Shown piece by piece: positions 16,141-26,109 of a stretch of DNA of 64,000 nt (its first letter is position 1; each line of letters begins with the position of its first letter). This DNA is from Tectiglobus sp965215755 (GTDB lineage: Bacteria; Pseudomonadota; Alphaproteobacteria; Rhizobiales; Hyphomicrobiaceae): NCBI GenBank assembly GCA_965215755.1, contig OZ244119.1, positions 124,001-188,000 of the forward strand, given 5' to 3'. Under the pieces are notes generated by a model. The model saw only the letters and a list, made by a program, of their open reading frames with translations, was not told the origin of the DNA and did no database searches. A program made the position numbers and the translations under genes.

Positions 16141-17250
16141 TTGCTAGCGAGGATCGTGACAACACTCAGCAAGTTGAAGCGAGTCCGAGTGCTCGCCCTA
16201 ACCACTGCAGTCTGCGCGGTATTGGGCATTCTGATCACGCGCTCCCATGGCGCCGCTCCTGGTTCGGCTCAGATCAAGTCGCAAGTCCCACCTGCTGCAG
16301 ATGTCTGGCGTGCCATCTTCGTACGTCCGACCGGAATCCCGTCACCTGCAGAAAACCCACCGTCACTTCAGAAGGCCGCTCTAGGCCGATCATTATTCTT
16401 CGACACACGACTATCGGGAGATGGCAAGAGATCCTGCGCGACCTGTCACGACCCGAACCAAGGATTTTCAGACGGACGAACGCTCGGACTTGGGCGTGAT
16501 GGCAACCCTCTGCAGCGCAATACACCAGCGCTCTGGAACCTCGCTTGGGGCAAGTCGTTTTATTGGGATGGCCGCAAGGCTTCGCTCGAAGAGCAGGCGC
16601 GTGTTCCAATCGAGCATCCCAATGAGATGAATGGATCGCTTGATACCATCGCTCGGGTCTTGAGGCGCGATCCACTCTACAAGCAGATGTTTCACGAAGC
16701 GTTTGCGCCGACCGGGACCATCAGTGCTGTCACAATCCTTCAGGCAATTGCCAGCTACGAGCGCGCACTCGTCTCGCCGCAGACGAGGTTTGATCAATGG
16801 ATGGCAGGGAACCGCAGCGCAATAACAATTCGAGAGCATCGCGGCTTTCAGTTGTTTGTCGGCAAAGCTGGCTGTCTCGCGTGTCATGGTGGATGGCGGT
16901 TGACTGACGAGCGTTTTCACGACATCGGCCTTCAAACCAATGATCTTGGCCGCGGAGCCTTTGCCGACCCTGATGGACCGAAGGCTCCTCGTTTCAAAAC
17001 ACCCAGTCTTCGAGAGCTGTTGCACACCGCGCCCTATATGCACGATGGCTCGATACCGACTCTTGCTGGTGTGATCGATCATTACGCCGGTGGCTTCGAG
17101 GACCGTCCATCCTTGGCTGCAAACATGGTGCGCTCGCTCACGCTCACTCAGCAGGAGCGCGATGACCTGGTGGCGTTCCTTGGCACACTGTCATCCTCGC
17201 CGGAGTCCCTGGCGCCGAGGGCAAGGCGGCTCCACTCGGAGACGGAATGA
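16141..17250 (+). CDS. Di-heme cytochrome c peroxidase / MauG-family protein
   Basis: The 369-residue protein has an N-terminal membrane anchor or signal (VLALTTAVCAVLGILI) and two heme c sites, CATCH at 99-103 and CLACH at 245-249. The family motifs GRSLFFDTRLSGDGKRSCATCHDP (residues 82 onward), LFWNLAWGKSFYWDGR-like and TPSLRELLHTAPYMHDGS are intact; the last includes the Met that can ligate the high-potential heme. Such enzymes reduce hydrogen peroxide in the periplasm or modify a partner protein. The frame opens at a TTG with only a weak ribosome site, so the start is uncertain. No partner of the mau type is adjacent. Confidence 0.88.
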   Translation: MLARIVTTLSKLKRVRVLALTTAVCAVLGILITRSHGAAPGSAQIKSQVPPAADVWRAIFVRPTGIPSPAENPPSLQKAALGRSLFFDTRLSGDGKRSCATCHDPNQGFSDGRTLGLGRDGNPLQRNTPALWNLAWGKSFYWDGRKASLEEQARVPIEHPNEMNGSLDTIARVLRRDPLYKQMFHEAFAPTGTISAVTILQAIASYERALVSPQTRFDQWMAGNRSAITIREHRGFQLFVGKAGCLACHGGWRLTDERFHDIGLQTNDLGRGAFADPDGPKAPRFKTPSLRELLHTAPYMHDGSIPTLAGVIDHYAGGFEDRPSLAANMVRSLTLTQQERDDLVAFLGTLSSSPESLAPRARRLHSETE

Positions 17251-17325
17251 AACTAAGCCATACCTCTCGCTCGCCGGACAGCTTGATGAGCTTCCACTGC
17301 GTCGGACCAACCCAAGTTCGATGAT

Positions 17326-17616
17326 CTAGCTTGCCACGCGCCGAATGATCCCGAGGATGAAGCCCAGTAGCCCGCCGCCAGCTGCGCCAGACAGGAGATT
17401 TGCGAGAATTGTCATCGGATCGAGGCCGCTTGCTGCTGCTCCAAGGATCGGACCCAACTCCGGTCCGAGCAAAAACTGACCGGCGATACCGCCGACCAAA
17501 CCAACCAAAGAGCCAGTACCAAGACCAACCTGCCTGCCTCCCAAGAGGCGAGCGAACAGGTTCCCACCGAACAAGCCACCAACTGCCCCGGTCAGTGCCG
17601 GAATGAGCGTTTCCAT
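17326..17616 (-). CDS. Glycine-rich membrane protein (96 aa)
   Basis: Almost the whole protein is hydrophobic and Gly-rich (VGGLFGGNLFARLLGG, LVGLVGGIAGQFLLG, LSGAAGGGLLGFILGII), giving three probable spans with glycine-zipper packing. The ribosome binding site GGGGAGAAG lies just upstream of the ATG, so the start is good. I recognise no characterised family; similar small proteins are common hypothetical membrane proteins in Rhizobiales. It stands alone between convergent and divergent neighbours. Confidence 0.75.
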   Translation of the reverse strand: METLIPALTGAVGGLFGGNLFARLLGGRQVGLGTGSLVGLVGGIAGQFLLGPELGPILGAAASGLDPMTILANLLSGAAGGGLLGFILGIIRRVAS

Positions 17617-17915
17617 ATCTTCTCCCCAGTCTAATCACCGGTCTTATTTGCCGGCACGATTGAAATAAGGCCTGTGGCTCCGGTTTGCTGCAATTCGCCT
17701 CGCCATTTCAACCGCAGTCCAATCACGCCACTCGATTGCTACCTGAGCATCATACTAAAGCATAAAATTCTTATATTGCGCCGGGTCTGAGTGAATTTTT
17801 CTGCGTTTGGCGGCCGTGCGTCAGCTCCAGATTGACGATCAATCATTGACTTAAATGGATTATTGCCCCTGAAGATAAGGAGAGTTTTACGCCGAAAAAA
17901 ATGAGGAGACGAACC

Positions 17916-19220
17916 ATGTCGGATGGCACAAACGAAGTTCAACCGAAGTTTGATACGCTCGCCGTACACGCGGGAGCTGCGCCAGATCCGGCCACCGGTG
18001 CACGGGCAACGCCGATCTACCAGACCACATCATTTGTGTTCAATGATGCTGATCACGCGGCTTCGCTATTCGGCCTGGAAGCGTTCGGCAACATTTATAC
18101 GCGGATCATGAACCCGACGCAGTCGGTGCTCGAAGCCCGCATCTCTGCGCTTGAGGGCGGTACAGCGGCACTTGCTGTTGCCTCCGGCCATGCTGCACAG
18201 TTCATGACTTTCCATTCCCTGCTTGAGCAAGGTGACGAGTTTATCTGCGGGCGTCAGCTCTATGGTGGTTCAGTCAATCAGTTCAATCATGCCTACAAGA
18301 AGTTTGGTTGGAATGTCGTGTGGGCGGACGCGACCGACCCATCGACCTTCGAGGCGGCAGTGACTGACAAGACGCGGGCCATCTTTATCGAGAGCATTGC
18401 CAATCCGGGCGGTGTGATCGTCGACATTGAGGCGATTTCGGCGGTTGCCAAGAAAGCTGGCGTTCCACTGATCGTTGATAACACGATGGCGACACCTTAC
18501 CTCTGCCGGCCGATCGATTTCGGGGCGGATATTGTCCTGCACTCTTTGACCAAGTTCATTGGTGGCCACGGCAATTCCATTGGTGGCATCATCGTCGACT
18601 GTGGGACTTTTGACTGGATGGGTGCCAAGCATCGCTACAGCACCCTGGTTGAACCCAATGCGTCCTACAACGGGATGAAACTGGCAGAGACGTTTGGCAA
18701 TTTCGCCTTCGCAATTGCGTGCCGCGTCATGGGACTACGCGATCTCGGCCCGGCGATTTCACCAATGAACTCATTCCTGATCCTGAATGGCGTCGAGACA
18801 CTGGCCCTGCGCATGGCCAAGCATTGCGAGAACGCGCTGGCTGTCGCTGAGTATTTGAAAGGCCACGACAAAGTTGGCTGGGTTAGCTACGCCGGGCTAC
18901 CTGACAACCAGTACTATGAGATGCACAAGAAGATCTGCCCGAAGGGTGCAGGTGCTGTCTTCACGTTTGGGTTGAAGGGCGGCTATGACGCCGGCGTGCA
19001 ATTCGTTGAGAATCTCAACATGTTCAGCCATTTGGCCAACATCGGTGATACGCGCAGTCTGGTCATCCATCCGGCATCAACAACACACCGGCAGCTGACC
19101 GACGAGGAGCGGACGGCGGCCGGAGCCGGCCCGGATGTTGTGCGATTGTCGGTTGGTATTGAGGATCAAGACGATATCATTGCCGATATCCGCCAGGCCC
19201 TGGAGGCTGTGACGGCCTGA
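17916..19220 (+). CDS. metY: O-acetylhomoserine sulfhydrylase (aminocarboxypropyltransferase)
   Basis: The enzyme combines O-acetylhomoserine with sulfide to give homocysteine, a PLP-dependent step of methionine synthesis. The 434-residue length is that of MetY rather than the shorter cystathionine synthases. Visible motifs are TLAVHAGAAPDPATGARA, YTRIMNPTQSVLEARI, the PLP lysine in LHSLTKFIGGHGNSIGG and the C-terminal RLSVGIEDQDDIIADI. The ATG at 17916 follows GAGGAGACGAACC and is preferred to the ATG at 17901. The upstream 270 bp hold no SAM riboswitch that I can recognise. A symmetric terminator follows. Confidence 0.95.
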   Translation: MSDGTNEVQPKFDTLAVHAGAAPDPATGARATPIYQTTSFVFNDADHAASLFGLEAFGNIYTRIMNPTQSVLEARISALEGGTAALAVASGHAAQFMTFHSLLEQGDEFICGRQLYGGSVNQFNHAYKKFGWNVVWADATDPSTFEAAVTDKTRAIFIESIANPGGVIVDIEAISAVAKKAGVPLIVDNTMATPYLCRPIDFGADIVLHSLTKFIGGHGNSIGGIIVDCGTFDWMGAKHRYSTLVEPNASYNGMKLAETFGNFAFAIACRVMGLRDLGPAISPMNSFLILNGVETLALRMAKHCENALAVAEYLKGHDKVGWVSYAGLPDNQYYEMHKKICPKGAGAVFTFGLKGGYDAGVQFVENLNMFSHLANIGDTRSLVIHPASTTHRQLTDEERTAAGAGPDVVRLSVGIEDQDDIIADIRQALEAVTA

Positions 19221-19254
19221 TCCAGTCGTCGGAATTCGATTTTTCGAAATGCAA

Positions 19255-19282
19255 AAACGGCGCTGCGGTTGCAGCGCCGTTT
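19255..19282. terminator. Bidirectional Rho-independent terminator between metY and phaC
   Basis: AAACGGCGCTGC (19255-19266) and GCAGCGCCGTTT (19271-19282) form a perfect 12-bp stem with a GGTT loop. A-rich sequence precedes and T-containing sequence follows, so it can stop the convergent metY (plus) and phaC (minus) transcripts. Confidence 0.85.
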
Positions 19283-19325
19283 CGTTGTCAACTATCCCGT
19301 TCGAGCAGGATCAGATCATCGGTCA

Positions 19326-21143
19326 TCAATGCCGGTTTTTGACGTATGATCCAGGCGCATCCTCGATGACACCAGAGACCTCACCTGGTTTGCGCGGTGG
19401 GATCTTCTCTCCAGAATGACCAGCCAACCATTCAGCCCAATGGCCCCACCAAGAACCCGGTGTTTCCTCTGCGGTTTTGAGCCAGGTTTCAACAGTATCG
19501 GCCTTTATCCCTTCGTTGTTGGTCCAGTACTGATACTTAACCTTGTCAGGGTTCGGTGGATTGATAACACCAGCAATATGACCGGACCCTGCCAAGACAT
19601 ATTCAACCGGGCCACCGAAGAGTTTTGCGCCCTTGAGGACGGACTCAGCTGGAGCGATGTGGTCTTCACGCGCAGCAAGATCATACACCGGGACCTTGAC
19701 CTTGGTCACGTCGAGGTCAACACCGCATAGGCTTAACTCGCCTTTTGCAAGACGGTTCTCGTGATAAAACGAACGCAAATAAAACTGGTGGTTGGCTGCC
19801 GGCAAGCGCGTTGAATCTTGGTTCCAATAGAGCAGATCGAACGCCATCGGTTGCTTGCCGAGCATGTAGTTATTGACGATGTACGGCCAGATCAGATCAC
19901 GCGGTCGCAGCATGTTGAACACATTGGCCATACGCGAGCCGTCGAGATAACCGCGCTCGCGCATCATCGCTTCCAGCGAGTGTAACTGGCTATCGTCGAT
20001 AAAGACCTGCAGATCTCCCGCCCGTGTGAAATCCACTTGCGTTGTCAGGAAGGTGGCCGAACTAAACGGGTCGTCACCGCGACGCGCCAGATAGGCGAGC
20101 GTTGACGCCAACAGCGTGCCGCCAACGCAGTAGCCGAGCACATTGCACTGCGGCTCACCGGTCTCACGCTGGACGGCCGCGGCCGCTGACAGAATGCCTT
20201 CCTGCATATAGTCTTCGAAGGTTTTCTCGGCGAGTTTCTCGTCAGGATTGACCCAGGAGACCACGAAGACGGTAAAACCTTGCGAAACGACATAGCGAAT
20301 GAAGGATTTTTGCTCCGTCAGATCCAGGATGTAGAACTTGTTGATCCAGGGCGGAACTATCAGCAATGGCGTGCGATGGACGTCATCTGTTGACGGTTCA
20401 TACTGAATGAGTTGGATGATGTCATTCTGGAAAATGACCTTGCCAGGCGTGACAGCCAGATTGCGGCCAACCTCAAATGCCTCGCTGTCCGTCTGGCTGA
20501 TCTTCAGAAGGTCATCGGACTTTTCCATGTCCTTGACCAGATTTGTCATGCCTTCGACAAGGTTCTTGCCGTTCGATGCGAGGGTCTCGCGGAACACCTC
20601 CGGATTGGTCATCGGGAAGTTGGTCGGCGCAAGAGCACTTGAAATCTGGTTCAGGTGGAAGCGCGCCTTCTGCTTTTCAGCCTCATCCAATCCGGCGGTC
20701 TTTTCGAGGACATCCTCAGCCCAGCGCGTCGTGACAAGATAGACTTGTTTCCAGTAATCAAAGTACGGGTTTTCGTCGTAGTCCGGATCCCTAAAGCGAT
20801 TGTCACCGCGTTCCGGCTTCACAATCGGATCCGTTTCCTGCCCGAACATTTTCTGAACAGTTGTATTCCAAACCTCGGCATACCCCTGCATTAACTCGGT
20901 CTGAGCTTCCATCAGTTTGGCCGGATCAGTCATCCATCTCTGGGAAATATCGCTGACGGTGCGTGCGGCCTCCTGCACTTCCTGTGCATTCGAAAACGGA
21001 GTTGGGGCGCTTTCGGCGCCTGTCGCCATTCCGGTCAAGGCCTTGCTACTCTCCTCCATCAGTTGCAGCATGTTCTTGGCGAACTCCTGCGGATCCTTGA
21101 TGGAGTAGGCGGCAGGGTCGATGTTGATCGGTGTCTTTGGCAT
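19326..21143 (-). CDS. phaC: Class I poly(3-hydroxyalkanoate) synthase
   Basis: PhaC polymerises 3-hydroxyacyl-CoA (mainly 3-hydroxybutyryl-CoA) into storage granules. The 605-residue length and the long N-terminal domain are those of class I enzymes. The lipase-like box LGYCVGGTLLA places the catalytic Cys at about residue 339; the catalytic Asp is in AAREDHIAP and the His in GSGHIAGVINPP. PPWINKFYILDL and VSWVNPD are further family motifs. It stands alone here: phaA lies 14 kb away, the regulator phaR beside phaA, and no phaB or phasin is visible in the window. Confidence 0.96.
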   Translation of the reverse strand: MPKTPINIDPAAYSIKDPQEFAKNMLQLMEESSKALTGMATGAESAPTPFSNAQEVQEAARTVSDISQRWMTDPAKLMEAQTELMQGYAEVWNTTVQKMFGQETDPIVKPERGDNRFRDPDYDENPYFDYWKQVYLVTTRWAEDVLEKTAGLDEAEKQKARFHLNQISSALAPTNFPMTNPEVFRETLASNGKNLVEGMTNLVKDMEKSDDLLKISQTDSEAFEVGRNLAVTPGKVIFQNDIIQLIQYEPSTDDVHRTPLLIVPPWINKFYILDLTEQKSFIRYVVSQGFTVFVVSWVNPDEKLAEKTFEDYMQEGILSAAAAVQRETGEPQCNVLGYCVGGTLLASTLAYLARRGDDPFSSATFLTTQVDFTRAGDLQVFIDDSQLHSLEAMMRERGYLDGSRMANVFNMLRPRDLIWPYIVNNYMLGKQPMAFDLLYWNQDSTRLPAANHQFYLRSFYHENRLAKGELSLCGVDLDVTKVKVPVYDLAAREDHIAPAESVLKGAKLFGGPVEYVLAGSGHIAGVINPPNPDKVKYQYWTNNEGIKADTVETWLKTAEETPGSWWGHWAEWLAGHSGEKIPPRKPGEVSGVIEDAPGSYVKNRH

Positions 21144-21595
21144 GGTGATTCCGTCGGTCGCAGTCGAATGTACAGACAGGGATATAGGGGCTCACTACCG
21201 ATTACGCATGATTCACAAATGTGGCGTAACGCCCGTAGCCTTGTATCAACCCATCGATCATACCGTCTTTTGATGAAGTCGGTGCGGTCCATGGATCATA
21301 GGTCAAGTGGACGCTGACAGGCTTCGATTGTCAAATAGTTAGGCTATCCCTCGGGCTGCAATCTCAGTGTCCGCTGCACACGAGAGCGCTCTAAAGTCAG
21401 CTAGCGGCCTTACTATTCCGATTGAAGCTGTGATCCTTAAGCGAAGTTGTTGGGACATCAACCCACCGCATATCTGAAACCTCGCTGAATCCTCCAGGGA
21501 CAGCGGTTCCAATTTATCGCTTGATGCTCTAAACACAGCCGATAGGCATTCGTAAGCTGCTTTTCCCATCAACTTTAACCCTTGAAGAGGGTGTC
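21144..21595. other. Intergenic region between phaC and the aminotransferase gene
   Basis: About 450 bases carry the divergent 5' ends of phaC and the aminotransferase gene. I see no tRNA, riboswitch, supported small reading frame or strong inverted repeat. Short open frames on either strand lack ribosome sites and recognisable content. Confidence 0.5.
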
Positions 21596-22825
21596 GTGAT
21601 CGAAGATTTCCACCGCATCAAACGCCTCCCGCCTTATGTTTTTGCTGAAGTGAACGCACTGAAAGCAGACGCGCGCGCGGCTGGAGCGGACATCATCGAC
21701 CTCGGGATGGGCAACCCGGATATGCAGACGCCCCAGCATATCGTCGACAAGCTAGTTGAAACCGTCAGCAAGCCTCGCGTCCATCGTTACTCGGCCTCCA
21801 AAGGCATCCCCGGACTGCGTCGGGCCCAGGCGAATTACTATGCACGGCGGTTCGGTGTGAAGCTTGACCCGGATACGCAGGTTGTTGCGACACTTGGATC
21901 GAAAGAGGGATTTGCAAATATGGCTCAGGCCATCACCGCGCCGGGTGATGTCATCCTGACCCCGAACCCGACGTATCCTATCCATGAGTTCGGCTTCATC
22001 ATTTCCGGCGCCTCCGTGCGCCATCTGACAGCCAGCAATGGCGACGAGTTCCTCGCAGCGGTCTCGCGCGCCTGCCGCCATACCGTTCCAAAACCGATTG
22101 CGATGGTCTTGAATTATCCATCGAACCCAACGGCCATGACGGCGGATCTCGATTTCTATACGGAGGCGGTCCAGCTGGCCAAACAGGAAGACCTGATCAT
22201 TCTGTCAGATCTCGCCTATGCCGAGATTTACTTTGACGGCAATCCGCCACCATCCGTTCTCGAAGTTCCTGGCGCAATGGACATCGCCGTTGAATTCACT
22301 TCACTCTCGAAGACCTACAACATGCCGGGATGGCGGATGGGCTTTGCTGTCGGCAACCAGCGCCTGATTGCAGCGTTGGCCCGGGTCAAGTCCTACCTTG
22401 ATTATGGTGCCTTCACCCCGGTCCAGGTTGCAGCAACTGCCGCACTCAACGGGCCGCAGGATTGTATTGATGAGATCCGGGCTATCTATCAGAGCCGCCG
22501 GGATGCGCTGGTCGAGAGTTTCGGACGGGCTGGTTGGGACATCCCCGCTCCGCCTGCGACAATGTTTGCCTGGGCACCGGTGCCGGATCAATTCAAAGAC
22601 ATTGGCTCCGTAGGTTTTTCGAAACTTCTGATTGAGAAAGCTGATGTGGCTGTCTCCCCAGGTGTTGGATTTGGGGAGCACGGCGAAGGTTTCGTGCGGA
22701 TTGCACTCGTCGAAAACGAACACCGGATTCGGCAGGCTGCTCGCAACATCAAACGATTCTTGTCACAGGCTCCCGAGACATTGCACAACATGGTCGCAAT
22801 GGATCAACAGCGAGCCGCGCAATAG
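21596..22825 (+). CDS. Class I/II aminotransferase (AlaC / LL-DAP aminotransferase-like)
   Basis: The 409-residue PLP enzyme starts at GTG after GAAGAGG. Motifs: DLGMGNPDMQTPQHIVDKL (substrate loop), the VATLGSKEGFANM cofactor-phosphate region, LNYPSNPTAM, DLAYAEIYFDG (the Asp and Tyr contacting PLP) and the Schiff-base Lys in SLSKTYNMPGWRMGF. This subgroup includes glutamate-pyruvate aminotransferase AlaC and LL-diaminopimelate-type enzymes; in Rhizobiales it is regularly found just upstream of hom. The gap to hom is 5 nt, so the two are co-transcribed. The amino donor and acceptor cannot be fixed from sequence. Confidence 0.92.
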   Translation: MIEDFHRIKRLPPYVFAEVNALKADARAAGADIIDLGMGNPDMQTPQHIVDKLVETVSKPRVHRYSASKGIPGLRRAQANYYARRFGVKLDPDTQVVATLGSKEGFANMAQAITAPGDVILTPNPTYPIHEFGFIISGASVRHLTASNGDEFLAAVSRACRHTVPKPIAMVLNYPSNPTAMTADLDFYTEAVQLAKQEDLIILSDLAYAEIYFDGNPPPSVLEVPGAMDIAVEFTSLSKTYNMPGWRMGFAVGNQRLIAALARVKSYLDYGAFTPVQVAATAALNGPQDCIDEIRAIYQSRRDALVESFGRAGWDIPAPPATMFAWAPVPDQFKDIGSVGFSKLLIEKADVAVSPGVGFGEHGEGFVRIALVENEHRIRQAARNIKRFLSQAPETLHNMVAMDQQRAAQ

Positions 22826-22830
22826 CTGCA

Positions 22831-24162
22831 ATGGAGAATACCGTGAGACTGGGCATTGCCGGACTAGGCACCGTTGGTGCGGGCCTCGTTCGCCTCCTCG
22901 AAAAACATCGCCAACGCCTTCAGACGGCAACAGGCAAGATGCTGACCGTCACAGCTGTGTCAGCACGTGACCGCAACAAAGACCGCGGCATCGACATCAG
23001 TGATGCAGAGTGGTTTGACGACCCGGTTGCGCTCGCTACGTCGCCTAACATCGACGTGTTCGTAGAACTGGTCGGTGGCGAAGACGGTGCAGCACACGAT
23101 GCGGTCGCTGCTGCGCTATCGGCTGGCAAGCACGTCGTCACGGCGAACAAAGCACTGCTGGCGAAGCATGGCGTAGAATTGGCCACAATCGCTGAAGACA
23201 AAGGCGTCGCCCTGGCCTATGAGGCCGCCGTGGCAGGCGGTATCCCGGTCATCAAGACAATGCGAGAGTCACTTGCCGGCAATGAGGTCAGCCGCGTTTA
23301 CGGCATCCTCAACGGAACCTGCAATTACATCCTGACAAAAATGCAAGAAGAAGGGCTCCCCTTCGAGGATGTCCTGAAAGAAGCCCAGGAACTGGGCTAC
23401 GCGGAAGCTGATCCGACATTCGACATCGGTGGTCACGACGCAGCACACAAGCTTTCATTGCTCACGAGCATAGCGTTCGGAACACAGGTCGCCTTTGACC
23501 AGATTTACCTTGAAGGTATTGAATCCATATCGCCAGCCGACATTGAGGCTGCCGACGAGCTTGGCTACCGGATCAAGCTTCTGGGCGTTGCGGTGCGGAC
23601 CGATAGCGGCATTGATCAACGTGTCCACCCGGCCATGGTTGCCAAACATTCCGCCATTGCTGAAGTCTCAGGCGTGACCAATTGTGTTGCCATTGACGGT
23701 GATTTTGTTGGCAATCTCCTGCTCGTCGGACCGGGTGCCGGTGCGGAAGCAACGGCATCGGCCGTCATGGGGGATATTCGGGACGTCGCCTGTCACGGTT
23801 CGACCGGCGCTCCATTCGTCACTCCGGCCCGGTCTTTGGCACCTTACCAGCCGGCACGCCTCGGCCAGCATACAGGCGCATACTATGTCCGCCTGTCCGT
23901 CTATGATCGTCCGGGCGCAATGGCGACGATTGCATCTCGCATGGCGGAGCAGGATGTATCTCTCGAAAGCATCGTTCAGCGCCGGCCGAAGCATCAGATG
24001 CCAGGAACCGGCGTGCGCCCCGAGCTTGGTAGCCCAACCTCTGTCGTTCTTATCACACATGAAACAACCGAGGCAGCAATGCGTGCGGCCCTGGAAGCAA
24101 TTGAAAAAGATGGTAAAATCGCTCACACACCGCAAATGATCCGAATTGAGCAATTGCGGTAG
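22831..24162 (+). CDS. hom: Homoserine dehydrogenase
   Basis: The enzyme reduces aspartate semialdehyde to homoserine, the branch point to threonine and methionine. The 443-residue protein shows IAGLGTVGAGLVRLL (NAD(P) binding), VTANKALLAKHG, YEAAVAGGIPVIKTMRE, NGTCNYILTKM and the catalytic region EADPTFDIGGHDAAHKL. A C-terminal ACT domain (YYVRLSVYDRPGAMATIA) is the usual allosteric site for threonine feedback. It lies between the aminotransferase and glpX and is probably one operon with the former. Confidence 0.96.
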   Translation: MENTVRLGIAGLGTVGAGLVRLLEKHRQRLQTATGKMLTVTAVSARDRNKDRGIDISDAEWFDDPVALATSPNIDVFVELVGGEDGAAHDAVAAALSAGKHVVTANKALLAKHGVELATIAEDKGVALAYEAAVAGGIPVIKTMRESLAGNEVSRVYGILNGTCNYILTKMQEEGLPFEDVLKEAQELGYAEADPTFDIGGHDAAHKLSLLTSIAFGTQVAFDQIYLEGIESISPADIEAADELGYRIKLLGVAVRTDSGIDQRVHPAMVAKHSAIAEVSGVTNCVAIDGDFVGNLLLVGPGAGAEATASAVMGDIRDVACHGSTGAPFVTPARSLAPYQPARLGQHTGAYYVRLSVYDRPGAMATIASRMAEQDVSLESIVQRRPKHQMPGTGVRPELGSPTSVVLITHETTEAAMRAALEAIEKDGKIAHTPQMIRIEQLR

Positions 24163-24225
24163 CTGCCGCAGGAGCGGGATTTCAAACAACAAGACCGATG
24201 ACGGTTGACTGGGAGGATATTGAAG

Positions 24226-25191
24226 ATGCTGGGACGTACACTGGTTCTGGAAGTCGGCCGGGTCACAGAAGGTGCCGCGATTGCGGCGGCCAAACTGCGC
24301 GGCCGCGGTGACGTCAAGGCTGCCGACAAGGTCGCCGTCGATGCCATGCGGAAAGAACTGGGACGGATCAACATCGACGGCCTGGTCGTTATCGGTGAAG
24401 GCGAAATGGACGAAGCGCCGATGCTTTACATCGGCGAGAAGGTGGGCACAGGAAAAGGTCCGGCGGTTGATATTGCCGTTGACCCACTCGAAGGCACGAC
24501 GATTTGCGCCAAGGCCATGCCGAATGCGCTAGCCGTTCTCGCTGTTGCCGAGCGCGGCGGACTCCTGCATGCCCCTGACATGTACATGGATAAGATTGCT
24601 GTCGGTCCCGGCCTGCCGGATGGCATCGTCGACCTTGATGCGACTGCTGAAGACAATATTCATGCGCTCGCCAAGGCCAAGGGTGTGCCTGTTGAAGAAC
24701 TCACGGCATGCATTCTCGACCGACCGCGCCACGCAGATCTGATCGCTGCTGTTCGCGGAACTGGCGCCGCTGTGCAGCTCATTCCGGACGGTGACATTGC
24801 AGGCGTCATTTGGACAACGGACCCGGACCAGACGAATATCGATATCTACATCGGATCTGGCGGCGCACCCGAGGGTGTTCTGGCAGCGGCAGCACTGCAA
24901 TGTATCGGCGGACAGATGCAGGGCCGGCTTCTACCATCCAATGATGAGGAGCGGGCACGAGCTGAAAAAATGGGCGCGGATGTCCAGAAGAAATACAGCA
25001 TCGATGACATGGCTTCCGGCGATGTGATCTTCTCAGCGACAGGCGTCACTGACGGATCGCTCCTTGAAGGTGTTCATTTCCGTGGCGAATTTGCTGAAAC
25101 CGAAACAGTCGTCATGCGAGCCGAGACTGGCACGGTGCGCCGCGTCAAGACGACATTCCGAAATATTGGAACCAAACTGGCCAAACTCTGA
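24226..25191 (+). CDS. glpX: Class II fructose-1,6-bisphosphatase
   Basis: The enzyme hydrolyses fructose 1,6-bisphosphate to fructose 6-phosphate in gluconeogenesis. It has 321 residues from the ATG at 24226, which follows GGGAGG by 9 nt. Family motifs: EVGRVTEGAAIAAAKLRGRGD, VVIGEGEMDEAPMLYIGEKVG (metal and substrate ligands), the DPLEGTT signature at about residue 86, and GGAPEGVLAAAALQCIGG. The hom-glpX order is typical of Rhizobiales, where recJ usually follows; here a beta-keto acid cleavage gene follows instead. Confidence 0.96.
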   Translation: MLGRTLVLEVGRVTEGAAIAAAKLRGRGDVKAADKVAVDAMRKELGRINIDGLVVIGEGEMDEAPMLYIGEKVGTGKGPAVDIAVDPLEGTTICAKAMPNALAVLAVAERGGLLHAPDMYMDKIAVGPGLPDGIVDLDATAEDNIHALAKAKGVPVEELTACILDRPRHADLIAAVRGTGAAVQLIPDGDIAGVIWTTDPDQTNIDIYIGSGGAPEGVLAAAALQCIGGQMQGRLLPSNDEERARAEKMGADVQKKYSIDDMASGDVIFSATGVTDGSLLEGVHFRGEFAETETVVMRAETGTVRRVKTTFRNIGTKLAKL

Positions 25192-25242
25192 CCTGGCCAA
25201 GTTACGAACACCATAAGAAGTAAGACTTGGGAGTAAGCGTTC

Positions 25243-26076
25243 ATGTCCAATCCGTGCATTATTTGCGTCGCCATTACTGGCTCGGTGCCAACGAAGCAAG
25301 ACAATCCAGCAGTGCCGATCACGGTGGAAGAGCAAATTGAGTCCACTCATGAGGCGTTCGAAGCCGGCGCTTCGATCGCCCATTGCCACGTGCGCAACGA
25401 TGACCAAACACCGACAGCTGACCCAGAGAAGTTTGCCCGGCTGACGGAAGGACTGCGCAAGCACTGTCCGGGCATGATTGTCCAACTCTCGACAGGTGGT
25501 CGGACCGGGAACGGGCGCGAACGGGGCGGCATGCTCTCGTTGAAGCCGGATATGGCTTCGCTCTCGGTTGGATCTAACAACTTCCCGAACAGAGTCTACG
25601 AAAACACGCCTGAACTAATCGACTGGCTCTCGTCGGAGATGATCAAGTACAACGTCAAGCCAGAAATTGAGGCGTTTGATCTCTCGCATATCTTCCAAGC
25701 CGTGAAGATGGTCGAGGACGGACGGTTGAAGGGTCCACTCTACGTTCAATTCGTCATGGGCATCAAAAACGCGATGCCTGGTGATCGTCAGGTGTTTGAT
25801 TTCTACAAGCAGACAGTCGAACGACTGGCACCCGATGCCAAATGGTGCGGCGCCGGCATCGGTCCCAATCAGATCAAGCTCAACGAATGGTGCATCTCTG
25901 GGGGCGGCCACGTCCGCACGGGCATGGAAGACAACGTCCGTCTGGATCGCAATACGCTGGCACCATCCAATGCAGCACTGGTCAAAGTGGCTGCCGAGAT
26001 GTGTGATAAATACGAACGCCCTGTCGCGACATGGCAGCAGGCACGTGAGATTCTGGGATTGCAGTTGGCGAGCTAG
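25243..26076 (+). CDS. Beta-keto acid cleavage enzyme (BKACE)
   Basis: BKACE proteins use zinc to split a beta-keto acid with acetyl-CoA, giving a new CoA ester and acetoacetate. The 277-residue TIM-barrel protein has the zinc ligands His47 and His49 in IAHCHVR, the LSTGGRTG loop, PEIEAFDLSHI, the GIGPNQIKLNEWCISGGGHVRTGMED segment with its Glu ligand, and N-terminal ITGS. The keto-acid substrate varies widely in the family (3-keto-5-aminohexanoate, dehydrocarnitine and others) and is not decided here. The next two genes encode a 3-oxoacid CoA-transferase, which would activate the acetoacetate formed. Confidence 0.93.
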   Translation: MSNPCIICVAITGSVPTKQDNPAVPITVEEQIESTHEAFEAGASIAHCHVRNDDQTPTADPEKFARLTEGLRKHCPGMIVQLSTGGRTGNGRERGGMLSLKPDMASLSVGSNNFPNRVYENTPELIDWLSSEMIKYNVKPEIEAFDLSHIFQAVKMVEDGRLKGPLYVQFVMGIKNAMPGDRQVFDFYKQTVERLAPDAKWCGAGIGPNQIKLNEWCISGGGHVRTGMEDNVRLDRNTLAPSNAALVKVAAEMCDKYERPVATWQQAREILGLQLAS

Positions 26077-26109
26077 GCCATCGGCTGCCTGGCCCTTGAG
26101 GAGGTTCTG

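Noticed and set aside
17640..17915. Possible SAM riboswitch ahead of metY
   Set aside because: The SAM-II pseudoknot pattern and other SAM riboswitch cores that I know are not visible in this AT-rich leader.
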